Shown in pieces: positions 35,155 to 43,356 of a stretch of DNA of 64,000 nucleotides (positions are counted from its first letter, which is position 1; every line of letters begins with the position of its first letter). Below the pieces are notes generated by a model. The model was given only the letters and a program-made list of their open reading frames with translations. It had not been told where the DNA came from and did no database searches. This stretch comes from an uncultured Ruthenibacterium sp. (GTDB taxonomy: Bacteria > Bacillota > Clostridia > Oscillospirales > Ruminococcaceae), in contig CALXBO010000007.1 in NCBI GenBank assembly GCA_944386565.1, positions 1-64,000 of the forward strand. Reading direction: 5' to 3'. The position numbers and the translations under genes are program-made.

Positions 35155-35183
35155 ATTATAATCGGCAAACGGCGGCTTGTAAA
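35155..35183 (-). promoter_or_regulatory. Promoter of prfB
   Basis: Minus strand TTTACA (35183-35178), 17 bp, TATAAT (35160-35155). Confidence 0.75.
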
Positions 35184-35194
35184 GCGGAAAGAGC

Positions 35195-35222
35195 TTGCTT
35201 TTTGCCATAAATATTGTATAAT
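35195..35222 (+). promoter_or_regulatory. Promoter of the zinc-ribbon membrane protein gene
   Basis: TTGCTT (35195-35200), 16 bp, TATAAT (35217-35222). Confidence 0.65.
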
Positions 35223-35264
35223 ACAAGGCGATATCATTGTTTCCCCGGAGCAAAGGAGCACTTT

Positions 35265-36185
35265 ATGGAGATCAGAAGCGGAAAATGCAGTTCGTGCGGC
35301 AAACCGTTCGCCGACGGCGACGACGTCGTCGTGTGCCCGGAGTGCGGCGCGCCCTATCACCGCGCATGCTATGAGAAAGAGGGCAAGTGCGTGTACAGCG
35401 CCCGGCACGGCACGGGCTTTGCCTATCAGGAGCCTGCGCGCGCCAACACCGTGCGCTGCGGCAACTGCGGGGCGGACAACAGCGTCTCGGCGCTCTTCTG
35501 CACCAACTGCGGCACGCCGCTGCACGAGCCGGAGACGAACACGCAGACGCCGCCTCCGCCTTTCTACGACGACCCTCTGCGCGGTGCGCGCGCGAGTGAC
35601 CCGTACGCTTCCGTTCCGCCGCTGCCCGCCTCGTTCGACGGGATCTCGACCGACGAGTGGGCCCAGTACATCGGCAACTCCGCGCAGTACTACCTGTTCC
35701 AGTTCCAGCGGATGGATCATCTGCACCGCCGCACCAGCTTCTGCTGGAGCGCGCTGCTCGTGCCGCCGGCCTATTTTCTGTACCGGCGCATGTGGGGCTG
35801 GGGCATTCTTGCCACCGTCCTCACACTGCTGTTCAGCCTGCCCAGCATGCTTCTGATGGCCGCGGACGCCAACGTCGCGCTGCCCGTCTCCGTGTCGCTG
35901 CTGGAGACGCTGTCGATGGCGGCATTCTATCTCAACTGGGCGCTCTCTTTCGTGTGCGGGCTGTACGCGTTCTGGCTGTACCGCCGTCACGCGTCCAAAA
36001 AGCTGCACCGGATGCGCGAACAGGCGGACGGCGAAGACACCTACCGCACTGCGCTGGCGCGCTCGTCCGGCCCGTCCGTTGCGGCGGTCGCGGTGCTGAT
36101 CGGGCTGCTGTTCCTGGTCGGATTCCTCTTCGTGCAGTGGGTCGGGTTCGAAGCCCTGTACGCGTCCAATATGTTTATGATCTGA
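35265..36185 (+). CDS. RING-like/zinc-ribbon and DUF2628 membrane protein
   Basis: 306-residue protein. Residues 1-45 hold a Cys-rich module CSSCGKPFADGDDVVVCPECGAPYHRACYEKEGKC (RING/PHD-like prokaryotic finger), then a second zinc ribbon CGNCGADNSVSALFCTNCG (about 65-83), a Pro-rich linker, and at least three C-terminal membrane helices in a DUF2628-like region. Role unknown; proteins of this layout are common in Clostridia and may sense or assemble membrane components. Start 35265 has AAAGGAG upstream. Confidence 0.75.
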   Translation: MEIRSGKCSSCGKPFADGDDVVVCPECGAPYHRACYEKEGKCVYSARHGTGFAYQEPARANTVRCGNCGADNSVSALFCTNCGTPLHEPETNTQTPPPPFYDDPLRGARASDPYASVPPLPASFDGISTDEWAQYIGNSAQYYLFQFQRMDHLHRRTSFCWSALLVPPAYFLYRRMWGWGILATVLTLLFSLPSMLLMAADANVALPVSVSLLETLSMAAFYLNWALSFVCGLYAFWLYRRHASKKLHRMREQADGEDTYRTALARSSGPSVAAVAVLIGLLFLVGFLFVQWVGFEALYASNMFMI

Positions 36186-36195
36186 AAATAAAAAT

Positions 36196-36238
36196 GCCGC
36201 CTGTCTTCAAAAAAGTCTTGACAGGCGGCTTCTTTTTA
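36196..36238 (+). terminator. Terminator overlapping the rpsF promoter
   Basis: GCCGCCTGTC (36196-36205) pairs with GACAGGCGGC (36220-36229), followed by TTCTTTTTATT. The 3' arm contains the -35 TTGACA of the next promoter. Confidence 0.75.
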
Positions 36239-36247
36239 TTCTATAAT
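36218..36247 (+). promoter_or_regulatory. Promoter of rpsF-ssb-rpsR
   Basis: Consensus TTGACA (36218-36223), 18 bp, TATAAT (36242-36247). Confidence 0.85.
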
Positions 36248-36281
36248 AAATTGCTTGTCAAAGTCAGGACAGGCATTCCTT

Positions 36282-36307
36282 GCCTCTTCCGCACACAGTG
36301 AGGAGGC
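36282..36307 (+). promoter_or_regulatory. Candidate S6:S18-binding leader motif
   Basis: In the rpsF leader, GCCTC (36282-36286) pairs with GAGGC (36303-36307); inside lies an asymmetric loop TTCCG opposite AG and a small CAC/GTG stem with an ACA loop. A bulged CCG (36289-36291) is the hallmark of the published S6:S18 autoregulatory motif. Seen by eye only. Confidence 0.5.
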
Positions 36308-36334
36308 CATCAGTCCAAAAGGAGGTGCACAGAA

Positions 36335-36634
36335 ATGGCAAAGTATGAAACCATGCTCATCACATCAGCCACTCTGGATGAGGAGGCCACTGCCGCTCTC
36401 GTCGGCAAGTTCAAGACCCTCATCGAGAAGAACGGTACCATCGAGAACGTCGACGAGTGGGGCAAGCGCAAGCTGGCGTATCCCATCAACGACGAGACGG
36501 AGGCTGTCTACACGGTGATCACCTTTACGTCCGCTCCCGAGTTCCCCGCTGAGCTCGACCGCGTGTACGGCATCACCGACGGCGTGCTGCGCTCGATGAT
36601 CATCGCCAAGGAAGAAGAAGCGGAGGCAAAATAA
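36335..36634 (+). CDS. rpsF: 30S ribosomal protein bS6
   Basis: 99 residues, normal length. MAKYETMLITSATLDEEA and VDEWGKRKLAYPINDETEAVYTVITF are typical of bS6, which with bS18 forms a pair on the 30S platform. Strong AAAGGAGGTG SD. Its stop overlaps the ssb start by one base (TAATG). Confidence 0.98.
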   Translation: MAKYETMLITSATLDEEATAALVGKFKTLIEKNGTIENVDEWGKRKLAYPINDETEAVYTVITFTSAPEFPAELDRVYGITDGVLRSMIIAKEEEAEAK

Positions 36635-37098
36635 TGCTGAATGTAGTTGCTTTGATGGGCCGTCTCGTGGCGGACCCTGAGCTGCGCCACACGCCGAGCG
36701 GCGTGGCGACCTGCACGTTCCGCATTGCGGTGGACCGCAATTTCGTGCGTCAGGGCGAAGAGCGCAAGGCTGATTTCATCGACATCGTCGCATGGCGCCA
36801 GAGCGCCGAGTTTGTCTGCCGGTATTTCCGCAAGGGCAACCTGATCGCCGTCAACGGCAGTCTGCAGACCCGGAACTACGAGGACAAAAACGGCAACAAG
36901 CGCACGGCGTATGAGGTCGTGGCCGACAACATTCACTTCGCCGAGAGCAAGAATTCTTCTCAGGCTTCCGGCTCCGGCTACGCCGCGCCCGCTCCCGCGG
37001 ATGCTCCGCGCGCAGCGGCCCCCGCGCCCGTCAGCTACGCGGTCGGAAACGCCGATGACTTCGCCGTCATCGACGACAACGAAGATTTACCGTTCTGA
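36634..37098 (+). CDS. ssb: Single-stranded DNA-binding protein
   Basis: 154 residues: OB fold in residues 1-105 (MLNVVALMGRLVADPELRHTPSGVATCTFRIAVDRN), Ala/Pro/Ser-rich linker, and the acidic protein-docking tip DDNEDLPF. Middle gene of the conserved rpsF-ssb-rpsR operon, coupling replication protein supply to ribosomal proteins. Confidence 0.98.
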   Translation: MLNVVALMGRLVADPELRHTPSGVATCTFRIAVDRNFVRQGEERKADFIDIVAWRQSAEFVCRYFRKGNLIAVNGSLQTRNYEDKNGNKRTAYEVVADNIHFAESKNSSQASGSGYAAPAPADAPRAAAPAPVSYAVGNADDFAVIDDNEDLPF

Positions 37099-37124
37099 TT
37101 CTTTGAGAATAGGAGGCTTTCCAC

Positions 37125-37382
37125 ATGGCTTTTGAAAAGAGCGAGTCGAGAGCCGGTGCCCGCCCCGCGCGCCGCAGCCGCAAAAAGGTCTGCAGCTTCT
37201 GCGTGGACCGCATCGACCACATCGACTATAAAGACGTTCCCCGTCTGCGCAAGTATATGTCCGAGCGCGCGAAGATCATTCCCCGCCGCGTCACGGGCAC
37301 CTGTGCGTTCCATCAGCGTGAGCTGACGGTCGCCATCAAGCGCGCGCGTCACGTCGCCCTGCTGCCGTACGTCAGCGACTGA
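37125..37382 (+). CDS. rpsR: 30S ribosomal protein bS18
   Basis: 85 residues. Contains [64 protein letters not shown], the standard bS18 core. It keeps Cys residues in the N-terminal CSFC and GTCAFH positions, i.e. the C+ zinc-binding form. Terminator follows. Confidence 0.98.
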   Translation: MAFEKSESRAGARPARRSRKKVCSFCVDRIDHIDYKDVPRLRKYMSERAKIIPRRVTGTCAFHQRELTVAIKRARHVALLPYVSD

Positions 37383-37411
37383 TTCGCAAACGGCGCAGCA
37401 TGACTGCAAAC

Positions 37412-37453
37412 AAAAAAGAGCACGGATTCCGGTCGGAATCCGTGCTCTTTTTT
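37412..37453. terminator. Bidirectional terminator
   Basis: AAAAAAGAGCACGGATTCC stem with its complement and TTTTTT, between rpsR and the convergent MATE gene. Confidence 0.92.
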
Positions 37454-37455
37454 GT

Positions 37456-38838
37456 TCAGATGGTTTGCGCCGCAGGCGCTTGCGGCTCGGGGGCGCGCCG
37501 GGCCAGCACGTGCGGCAGGCACAGCACATAGACGAAAATCGAAACGACCGGGCCGATCACGTCCGAGAGCGGCTCGGCGTAGAAAACACTTTTCGCGCCG
37601 AACACGGCGGGCAGAACGAACACCGCCGAGAAATACACGAGCTTGCGCCACAGCGACAGCGGCAGGGAGAGGCGGACCTGTCCCATGGCTGTGAAGCCGT
37701 CGGTGATGGCGTACTGCGCGCCCAGCGGCAGCACCGCCAGCGTGCAGATTCGGATGGCGCGCAGCGCCTCGGCGCCGAGCGCTTCGTCCTGCGTGAACAG
37801 GCGGACGAACAGAGCGCCGAACAGGTTCGCGAGCACGAACATCAGCCCGGTGAAGATCAGGCAGTACGCGAAGATGTACTTCTGCGCGCGGCGCACGCGG
37901 TCGGGGCGGCGCGCGCCGTAGTTGTAGCTCAGAATGGTCTGTGTGCCGCCCGTGATGCCGCCCAGAGGCATCGTCACGACCAGCATGAAGCTCTGCGCGA
38001 TCGTCGCGCAGGTGATGAGCATGTCGCCGCTGCCCTCGAGGCTGCCGTAGTGCTGGAGAACGGCGTTCATCGCAATGATCATCACGTTGTCGAGCGCGAT
38101 GATGATGAACGGCGTCAGCCCGATGGTCAGCACGCGGCGCATGACGCGCAGGTCATACCCGCCCAGGGTGATGCGCACGCCGACCGGCCCGCGGAACAGA
38201 AAGGCGAGCACGTACACGCAGCTGACGAACTGGGAGATGACGGTCGCGATGGCCGCGCCGCGCACGCCGAGCCCGAACAGGAAGATGAACACGGGGTCGA
38301 GCACGATGTTCAGCACCGCGCCCAGAAGCACCGTCATCATGCCGGTTTTGGCGTAACCCTGGCAGATGATGAACTGGTTCATGCCCGTCGCCATCAGGGC
38401 GAAGAACGTGCCGCAGAGGTAGATCGTGAAATACTGGTCGGCGTACGGATAGCTTGCGTCGGAAGCGCCGAACAGACGCAGCATCGGTTCGCGGATGGGC
38501 AGAACGCACACGATGAGCAGCGCGGAAAACACCGCCAGCATCAGAAAGCAGTTGGCGAGGATGCGCCGGGCGGCGTCCTTGTCGCCCTCGCCGAGCTTCA
38601 TGCTCAGGAGCGGCGCGCCGCCTGTGCCCACAAGGAAGGCCACCGAGCCGATCAGCGTCACGACCGGCCCGCACACGCCCGCGCCCGCCAGCGCGAGATC
38701 GCCCGTCTCGGGGATGTTTCCGATGTACATGCGGTCCACTATGCTGTACAGAACCGAGACGAACTGAGCCAGCATGCTCGGCAGCGCGATGCGCCGCACG
38801 AGCGCCGGAACAGAGTCGCGCCCAAGATTATTTTCCAT
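37456..38838 (-). CDS. MATE family efflux transporter (first)
   Basis: 460-residue, 12-helix Na+/H+-coupled multidrug or metabolite exporter of the NorM/DinF-like group. Features LYSIVDRMYIGNIPETGDLALAG, GTGGAPLLSMKLGEGD, the LFGASDASYPYA segment and GAVLNIVLDPVFIF. It follows a pyridoxamine-oxidase-like gene by 8 bp. Shares LFGASDASYPYA and TGMMTVLLGA with the MATE at 43357. Substrate unknown. Confidence 0.92.
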   Translation of the reverse strand: MENNLGRDSVPALVRRIALPSMLAQFVSVLYSIVDRMYIGNIPETGDLALAGAGVCGPVVTLIGSVAFLVGTGGAPLLSMKLGEGDKDAARRILANCFLMLAVFSALLIVCVLPIREPMLRLFGASDASYPYADQYFTIYLCGTFFALMATGMNQFIICQGYAKTGMMTVLLGAVLNIVLDPVFIFLFGLGVRGAAIATVISQFVSCVYVLAFLFRGPVGVRITLGGYDLRVMRRVLTIGLTPFIIIALDNVMIIAMNAVLQHYGSLEGSGDMLITCATIAQSFMLVVTMPLGGITGGTQTILSYNYGARRPDRVRRAQKYIFAYCLIFTGLMFVLANLFGALFVRLFTQDEALGAEALRAIRICTLAVLPLGAQYAITDGFTAMGQVRLSLPLSLWRKLVYFSAVFVLPAVFGAKSVFYAEPLSDVIGPVVSIFVYVLCLPHVLARRAPEPQAPAAQTI

Positions 38839-38846
38839 GGCACACC

Positions 38847-39329
38847 TCAGTCCGACAGTTTTCCCTTGTTTGCCTTGCCGCAGATTTCATCCAGAGACAT
38901 GCGCAGCATCACCACGGCGGGCATGACGCCCATCGTGCGGTGATAGGCGGGCGTGTCCACGTGCCCGGCACAGTATTTTTCGCACAGTGCGCGCATCGCA
39001 CCCTCGCGCTCGGCCTCGTCGGTCACGATCGCCACGCGGCCCTCCACGGCGCACGAGGAATATTTCATCGAGAACTCCGGCCCGAGGATCTGCACGTCCA
39101 GAACGCAGGAATAGAACGCGCGCGCGTCGCGGCGCACATTTTCGAGCTTCTGTCCGGCGCGGGCGCAGTGGAAATACAGCGCGCCGTTCCATACGACGTG
39201 AGACATCGGCACGCAGTAGGGGCTGCCGTCCTCGTTGACGGTGGCAAGCGTGCCGTACAGGCTGTCCTGCAGAATGCGCATCGCATCCGCGTCGCTTGTT
39301 TTGCGGTCGATGCGGCGAAGAGTGTTCAT
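38847..39329 (-). CDS. Pyridoxamine 5'-phosphate oxidase-like flavoprotein (NimA-like)
   Basis: 160-residue split-barrel protein. LYGTLATVNEDGSPYCVPMSHVVWNGALYFHCARAGQKLENVRRDARAFYSC is typical of NimA/PNPOx-like proteins that bind FMN or haem and may reduce nitro compounds. Start 39329 has GAGGAACC upstream and fits the family. Forms an operon with the MATE exporter downstream, hinting at a shared detoxification role. Confidence 0.85.
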   Translation of the reverse strand: MNTLRRIDRKTSDADAMRILQDSLYGTLATVNEDGSPYCVPMSHVVWNGALYFHCARAGQKLENVRRDARAFYSCVLDVQILGPEFSMKYSSCAVEGRVAIVTDEAEREGAMRALCEKYCAGHVDTPAYHRTMGVMPAVVMLRMSLDEICGKANKGKLSD

Positions 39330-39478
39330 ACCGGTTCCTCCTTCGAATATCCCTTGAAACTGCGCGCGAAGCTCTCCGCACGCTGTGAAAATAATCATAT
39401 CACAAAGCGCCGGATTGTGGTATACTGATTTTGGAAAATTTCACGCGGCGCGTCGCCGCGCAAAGAGGAGCGAAAACC

Positions 39479-40219
39479 ATGAAACAGATCACGGCTGCCG
39501 TGTTCAGCCCGACGGGCGGCACGCTGCGTGCGGCGCAGATGCTGTGCGGGCTCTGGGACGCCCCGGTCCGGTGGCTCAAGGCGGAGGATACGGAGCAGAA
39601 ACTGGCGCTGGCCGCCGACGATTTCCTCGTGGCGGCATTCCCGGTCTACGCGGGACAGATCCCGGCCATCGAGGGGCTGTTTGAAAATTACACCGGAAAC
39701 GGCACGCCGTGCGTGATCCTCGCGGCATACGGCAACCGCCACTATGACGATGCGATCGCGCAGATGAAGGCCCGGCTGGAGCGCCGCGGCTTTGTATGCG
39801 TCGGCGCGGCGGCGTGCATCACGCCGCACACCTTTGCCCCGGAATTGGGCGCTGGCCGCCCTGACGAGAAGGACAAAGCGGTGCTCGCCGAGTTTGCCGC
39901 GGGTGTGGAGAAAAAGATCCGCGAGGGCGGCGGTTCGGCCGAAGTCCCCGGAAACCCCGAGCCCGCTCCGAAGAAAGCGGTCCCCGTGCCGAAGACGCGC
40001 GACGGCGCGCTGTGCCGCATCTGCAACCTGTGCGCGCAGGCGTGCCCGGCAAAAGCCATCGTTCCGGGGGTCATCAAGTTCAATCCCGAGCGCTGCATCA
40101 GCTGCATGCGCTGTGTGCACATGTGCCCGTACGGCGCCATCCGCTTCGACAGCACGGCGCTCACCGAGCGGCTGAAAGCCAATTTTTCCACCCCGCGTCC
40201 CGTTGAGACGTTTCTGTGA
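39479..40219 (+). CDS. Flavodoxin-ferredoxin fusion (EFR1-like)
   Basis: 246-residue redox protein. N-terminal flavodoxin-like domain starts ITAAVFSPTGGTLRAAQML (FMN phosphate loop SPTGGT) and has AAFPVYAGQIP and AAYGNRHYDDA. The C-terminal domain carries two 4Fe-4S motifs: CRICNLCAQACPAKAI and CISCMRCVHMCPYGAI. Such clostridial proteins shuttle electrons between flavin and ferredoxin pools. Start 39479 has AAGAGGAG upstream. HPr follows 29 bp downstream. Confidence 0.9.
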   Translation: MKQITAAVFSPTGGTLRAAQMLCGLWDAPVRWLKAEDTEQKLALAADDFLVAAFPVYAGQIPAIEGLFENYTGNGTPCVILAAYGNRHYDDAIAQMKARLERRGFVCVGAAACITPHTFAPELGAGRPDEKDKAVLAEFAAGVEKKIREGGGSAEVPGNPEPAPKKAVPVPKTRDGALCRICNLCAQACPAKAIVPGVIKFNPERCISCMRCVHMCPYGAIRFDSTALTERLKANFSTPRPVETFL

Positions 40220-40248
40220 CGCATTGCGGTAAGAGGAGAATCTGCGAT

Positions 40249-40515
40249 ATGGTAACGAAAACGATCGTCATTCAGAATAAGCTGGGCATGCATATGCGCC
40301 CGGTCCAGAAATTTGTCAAGATGGCCACCTCCTATCCCTGCACGGTGGAACTGATCCACAAGGGTCACATCATCGACGCGAAGAGCATCATGAACCTGCT
40401 GGCCGCGTGCATCAAGAGCGGCGACAGCGTTGAGCTGCGCTGCACCGGCGACAGGGAGCAGGAGGCGCTCACGGCGCTTGCGGAGCTGGCGGAAAGCCGC
40501 TTCGGTGAGGCGTGA
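40249..40515 (+). CDS. ptsH: HPr family phosphocarrier protein
   Basis: 88 residues with the PTS active-site segment NKLGMHMRPVQKFVKMA (His15, Arg17) and the regulatory Ser46 in AKSIMNLL, so both Enzyme I phosphorylation and HPr-kinase control are possible. It may serve mainly in catabolite repression since no Enzyme II gene is present. Start 40249 follows AAGAGGAG; MATE gene starts 2 bp after its stop. Confidence 0.88.
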   Translation: MVTKTIVIQNKLGMHMRPVQKFVKMATSYPCTVELIHKGHIIDAKSIMNLLAACIKSGDSVELRCTGDREQEALTALAELAESRFGEA

Positions 40516-40517
40516 TC

Positions 40518-41873
40518 ATGAGCGCTTCGTTTCGGCGCGCTGCGCGCTTTGACCTCACTGCGGGCCCCGTCACGGGGTCCATGCTTTTGTTTGCCGCCCC
40601 CATGATCGCAGGCAACCTGCTTCAGCAGCTGTACAACGTGGCGGATACCTTCATCGTCGGGCGCTGCATCGGCGCGGACGCGCTGGCCGCGGTCGGCGCG
40701 TCGTACTCGGCGATGGTGTTCCTCACGTCGGTGCTGCTCGGCCTGTGCATGGGCAGCGGCGTTTTGTTCTCCATGCTCTGGGGAGCGGGAGAGACCGACC
40801 GGATGAAGCAGAGTTTTGCCATCTCGTTCGGCTTCATCGCCGTGATCACGGTGGCCATCGAGGCGTTGTCCCTCGCGTGCCTGCCGCTGTTTTTGCGGCT
40901 GTTGCAGATCCCGCCGGAGATCATGGACATGACGGCGGAATATCTGCGCATCATCTTTTACGGCCTTGCCTTTACCTTTATTTACAATTACTTTGCGTCG
41001 CTGCTCCGCGCCGTGGGGCGCAGCGCGCCGCCGCTCGTGTTCCTCGGCGTTTCGGCCGTTCTAAACATCGTGCTGGATCTCGTGTTCGTGCTGTGCTTCG
41101 ACATGGGCGTCGCGGGCGCGGCGTGGGCGACGATCACGGCGCAGGGCGTGTCCGCGTTCGGCACGGCGGCATGGTGCCTCATCTGCATGCCGCAGCTGCG
41201 TCCGGAGCGCCGGCACATCCGGTTTGATGCGGGCATTTTCCGCCAGCTCGCGCAGTATTCGCTGCTCACGTGTGCCCAGCAGTCCGTGATGAACTTCGGC
41301 ATCCTGATGGTGCAGGGGCTCGTCAACAGCTTCGGCGTCGTGGCGATGGCGGCGTTTGCCGCGGGCGTCAAGATCGACTCCTTCGCCTACATGCCGGTGC
41401 AGGATTTCGGCAACGCGTTCGCCACGTTCATCGCGCAGAACAAGGGTGCGGGCAAACAGGAGCGCATCCGCCGCGGCCTGCGCAGCGCCGTGCTGTGTGC
41501 GCTTGTGTTCTGCGTCGTCGTGTCGGCGGCAGTGTTTGTGTTTGCGCAGCCGCTCATGCGCCTGTTTGTGGACGCATCGGAAACTGCGGTCATTGCCGAA
41601 GGCGTGCGCTATCTGCGCATCGAAGGCGCGTGCTACTGCGGCATCGGCTGTCTGTTCCTGTTCTATGGCCTGTACCGCGGGCTCGGCCGCGCCGGGTTCT
41701 CGCTGGTGCTCACGGTGGTGTCGCTCGGCACGCGCGTGGCGCTGGCGTATCTGCTCGCGCCCGTCGCGGGGCTGCCCGGCGTGTGGTGGGCCATCCCGAT
41801 CGGATGGGTGCTGGCCGACGCGCTCGGCGCGTGGAAATACGGCTCGATCCGCTCCCAGCTGACGGATGCATAA
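40518..41873 (+). CDS. MATE family efflux transporter (second)
   Basis: 451-residue 12-helix exporter. GNLLQQLYNVADTFIVGRCIGADALAAVGAS and LMGSGVLFSMLWGAG-like LCMGSGVLFSMLWGAG are MATE hallmarks. ATG at 40518 is preferred to GTG at 40512 because GGTGAGG is 7 bp upstream. Co-transcribed with the redox protein and HPr. More distant from the other two MATE proteins, lacking their LFGASDASYPYA segment. Confidence 0.92.
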   Translation: MSASFRRAARFDLTAGPVTGSMLLFAAPMIAGNLLQQLYNVADTFIVGRCIGADALAAVGASYSAMVFLTSVLLGLCMGSGVLFSMLWGAGETDRMKQSFAISFGFIAVITVAIEALSLACLPLFLRLLQIPPEIMDMTAEYLRIIFYGLAFTFIYNYFASLLRAVGRSAPPLVFLGVSAVLNIVLDLVFVLCFDMGVAGAAWATITAQGVSAFGTAAWCLICMPQLRPERRHIRFDAGIFRQLAQYSLLTCAQQSVMNFGILMVQGLVNSFGVVAMAAFAAGVKIDSFAYMPVQDFGNAFATFIAQNKGAGKQERIRRGLRSAVLCALVFCVVVSAAVFVFAQPLMRLFVDASETAVIAEGVRYLRIEGACYCGIGCLFLFYGLYRGLGRAGFSLVLTVVSLGTRVALAYLLAPVAGLPGVWWAIPIGWVLADALGAWKYGSIRSQLTDA

Positions 41874-41924
41874 GGTATTCGTAAAACTTATGAAAACTCT
41901 GCTTAAATATAATAGCTGAGTATA

Positions 41925-41954
41925 TTGACGCGCTGCGCCGCGCGGTGATACCAT
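41925..41954 (+). promoter_or_regulatory. Candidate promoter of purA
   Basis: TTGACG (41925-41930), 18 bp, TACCAT (41949-41954), 48 bp before the start. A TATAAT at about 41908 without a good -35 is an alternative. Confidence 0.5.
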
Positions 41955-42002
41955 GAGAGCGTTGGACATTTTCCGTATGCGCAAAGAAAAGGAGAATTGG
42001 CA

Positions 42003-43292
42003 ATGCTGACTGCGATCACCGGAATCAACTGGGGCGACGAGGGAAAGGGCCGCATGGTCGACCTGCTCTCGAGAGAGTACGACATCGTTGCGCGCTATCA
42101 GGGCGGCAACAACGCGGGGCACACCGTTATCAACGAGCGCGGAAAGTTCGTTCTGAACCTTCTTCCGTCGGGCATCCTGCGCGAGGGCGTGGTGTGCGTC
42201 ATGGGCAACGGCATGGTGATCGACCCGGCGCATCTCGAAAAGGAGATCGCCGCGCTGCGTGAGAAAGGCGTTTCCATCACGCCGGAGAATCTCAAGATCA
42301 GCGGCCGCGCCACGGTCTGCATGCCGTATCACGTCGCGGAGGACGGCCTGGAGGAAGACCGTTTGTCGAAGAGCGGCAGCCAGTTCGGCTCCACCCGCCG
42401 CGGCATTGCGTATTCGTACGGCGACAAATACATGAAGAAGACGCTCCGCATGGCGGATCTCGCACATCCCGACGAGGGCGTGCGCCGCCGTCTGGAGACG
42501 ATGGTGGAGTGGAAGAACCTCACCATGGTGGACATCTACGGCCAGAAGCCGCTCGACGTCGACGAGCTCTGGGCATGGTGCCTGAAATACGGCGAGATGT
42601 TCCGCGACTACATCTGCGACGCGGGCTCCTACCTCGCAAAAGCCGACCGCGAGGGCAAGAAGATCCTGTTTGAGGCTCAGCTCGGCGCTCTGCGCGACAT
42701 CGACTTCGGCATCTATCCCTACACCAGTTCGTCGAATGTCATCGGGGCCTATGCTCCCATCGGCGCGGGCATCCCGGGCCGCCGCCTGGACAAGTCCATC
42801 GGCATCATGAAGGCGTATTCCTCCTGCGTCGGCGAGGGCCCGTTCGCGGCCGAGCTGGCAATGACCGAGGACGAAAAGCACCTGCTGCGCGAGGCGGGCC
42901 ACGAGTACGGCGCCGCCACGGGCCGTCCCCGCCGCGTGGGTCCGTTTGACGTGGTGGCCAGCCGCTACGGTGTGCAGTGCCAGGGGGCGGACGAGCTGGC
43001 GCTGACGCTGCTCGACGTACTCGGCTACATGGAGGAGATCCCCGTCGTGGAGAAATACCTCGTGAACGGCGAGGAGACGGACGAGTTCCCGATGGGCAAG
43101 GCGCTCGACGACGCGAAGCCCGTTGTGAAGAAGATGCCGGGCTGGCACTGCGACATCAGCGGCTGCCGCACGTGGGAATCCCTCCCCGAAGAAGCCCGCC
43201 GGTATGTGGAATACATCGAGAATGCCGTCGGCGCGCACATCAAATATGTGTCCGTCGGCGCGGACCGCGACGCATACCTCGTGCGCGAATAA
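42003..43292 (+). CDS. purA: Adenylosuccinate synthase
   Basis: GTP-dependent first step from IMP to AMP. 429 residues with the P-loop GINWGDEGKGRMVDLL, RYQGGNNAGHTV, GSTRRGIAYSYGDKYMKK, and GPFDVVASRYG. Start ATG 42003 lies 8-9 bp after AAAAGGAG; TTG at 41997 is too close to the SD. Confidence 0.97.
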   Translation: MLTAITGINWGDEGKGRMVDLLSREYDIVARYQGGNNAGHTVINERGKFVLNLLPSGILREGVVCVMGNGMVIDPAHLEKEIAALREKGVSITPENLKISGRATVCMPYHVAEDGLEEDRLSKSGSQFGSTRRGIAYSYGDKYMKKTLRMADLAHPDEGVRRRLETMVEWKNLTMVDIYGQKPLDVDELWAWCLKYGEMFRDYICDAGSYLAKADREGKKILFEAQLGALRDIDFGIYPYTSSSNVIGAYAPIGAGIPGRRLDKSIGIMKAYSSCVGEGPFAAELAMTEDEKHLLREAGHEYGAATGRPRRVGPFDVVASRYGVQCQGADELALTLLDVLGYMEEIPVVEKYLVNGEETDEFPMGKALDDAKPVVKKMPGWHCDISGCRTWESLPEEARRYVEYIENAVGAHIKYVSVGADRDAYLVRE

Positions 43293-43304
43293 CAGAAAAG
43301 CGAT

Positions 43305-43346
43305 AAAAAAGCAGGATGGCCTGTGCGGCCATCCTGCTTTTGTTTT
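43305..43346. terminator. Bidirectional terminator
   Basis: AAAAAAGCAGGATGGCC stem with complement and TTTTGTTTT, between purA and the convergent MATE gene. Confidence 0.88.
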
Positions 43347-43356
43347 GTGCAAAAGA

